NCBI GenBank assembly: GCA_947629245.1
Contig: CANRDC010000024.1
Location: forward strand, 1-34,027
DNA length: 34,027 bases
Reading direction: 5' to 3'
Source of the DNA: an uncultured Oscillospiraceae bacterium
GTDB lineage: Bacteria; Bacillota; Clostridia; Oscillospirales; Oscillospiraceae
Below, piece by piece: positions 33,606 through 34,027 of the stretch; within the stretch, counting starts at the first letter, position 1; every line of letters starts with the position of its first letter. A program made the translations under genes and the position numbers. Below the pieces are notes generated by a model. It had not been told where the DNA came from. It was given only the letters and a program-made list of their open reading frames with translations, and did not search any database.

Positions 33606-34027
33606 AGTCCCGGCCCACGGCCTGACGGCCACCTGACAAAGAAAGCGGCGTAGCAACTGACGGCGCAGTATAGGGCGAATCAGACACGTTCCATGTGCGT
33701 CGGAGCCATACGGCGGGTGCGCCACACGCCCCAGGAAGGCAGAGCGAGAAACACCGCGCCGCACACAGCTTTGGCAAAGCTACCGGCCATGAGGCGTACA
33801 TGGGTCAGATACTTGCGTCGGCTATGCGTCACAGCGTAGGACGCCCTGCCATGAGCATGGGGGGAGGCTCACAACCTATGGAGCGGCTTGCCAGCCGCCG
33901 CCTGATCTTGTCCTGAATAAAGAACACCTTACAAAAATGCGTCTCACCATGTGCACTGACCCAGGAAAAACGGACAGTAGACAAGAAGCCCCCTGTTGTA
34001 GGAGAATGACTACGACAGGGGGTATAG
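33606..34027. other. Gene-poor structured region at the right edge
   Basis: No convincing protein gene was found in these 422 bases. Hairpins include AGCTTT/AAAGCT (33767-33781), GCGGC/GCCGC (33883-33898) and a strong one at 33989-34022. Two GTGCG motifs occur, at about 33695 and 33717. The minus strand has a 36-codon frame (33680-33790) with a hydrophobic middle. Candidates are the transfer origin region of a mobilisable element, the 5' part of a group II intron, or another large noncoding RNA. The neighbouring gene relics favour a mobile element. The sequence beyond the edge is needed to decide. Confidence 0.4.
33989..34022. repeat. 12-bp hairpin at the right edge
   Basis: The arms CCCCCTGTTGTA (33989-34000) and TACGACAGGGGG (34011-34022) pair with one T-G wobble and enclose GGAGAATGAC. 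The wobble makes it stronger on the plus-strand RNA. It may be a terminator, an attenuator or part of a structured RNA; what follows is outside the window. Confidence 0.6.

Overview
The window looks like a chromosomal segment of a GC-rich, spore-forming, Gram-positive anaerobe of the Oscillospiraceae (Oscillibacter/Dysosmobacter-like, Clostridia). The partial 16S rRNA at the left edge, a T-box leader on thrS, a germination-type SleB enzyme, the gdpP-rplI-dnaB order, and a Firmicutes-style mraZ-led division and cell wall (dcw) cluster all point that way. The genus is inferred from memory of 16S signatures, not from a search. Almost every gene is on the minus strand; only two intact genes (a nucleotidyltransferase and an HtrA-type protease) are on the plus strand.

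Layout, left to right. 1-901: 5' part of a 16S rRNA gene read leftwards, its leader and a consensus promoter, backed by the sleB terminator. 907-6479: sleB; thrS with a full T-box leader; two GNAT acetyltransferases; a DUF1624 membrane protein; ychF. 6534-7596: an acyltransferase-3 gene broken by two frameshifts, both at homopolymer runs. 7703-15638: an operon-like run gdpP-rplI-dnaB-tilS-hpt-ftsH (c-di-AMP turnover, ribosome, replication, tRNA modification, purine salvage, membrane proteolysis). 15748-16707: a plus-strand sugar-phosphate nucleotidyltransferase whose tail resembles the last domain of a phosphohexomutase. 16968-29624: the dcw cluster mraZ-rsmH-ftsL-pbp-murE-mraY-ftsW-murG-murA-ftsQ, then ftsZ with its own promoter. 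murF, murD, murB and ftsA are not in the cluster. A promoter with three TGGGG-like MraZ boxes precedes mraZ.

29758-34027 is a patchwork of housekeeping and accessory DNA. A YfcE-type phosphoesterase is followed by a YgjP-type metalloprotease frame whose first ~25 residues are the start of a PIN-domain toxin, placed 3 nt behind an intact AbrB/MazE-like antitoxin with its promoter and palindromic operator. Next come a decayed TnpV fragment, a truncated ORF with a terminator, an HtrA/DegP-like protease, a P-loop kinase relic, and about 460 bases at the right edge with strong hairpins and no convincing gene. That edge is probably the start of a mobile element or a large structured RNA.

Functionally, the centre is a cell-envelope and division block: lipid II synthesis (MurA, MurE, MraY, MurG), polymerisation and cross-linking at the septum (FtsW, PBP), and assembly of the divisome (FtsL, FtsQ, FtsZ). 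The left half covers general housekeeping. The most unusual features are the PIN-YgjP fusion under a captured toxin-antitoxin promoter, the homopolymer-broken acyltransferase, the nucleotidyltransferase with a mutase-like tail, and the unexplained right edge.
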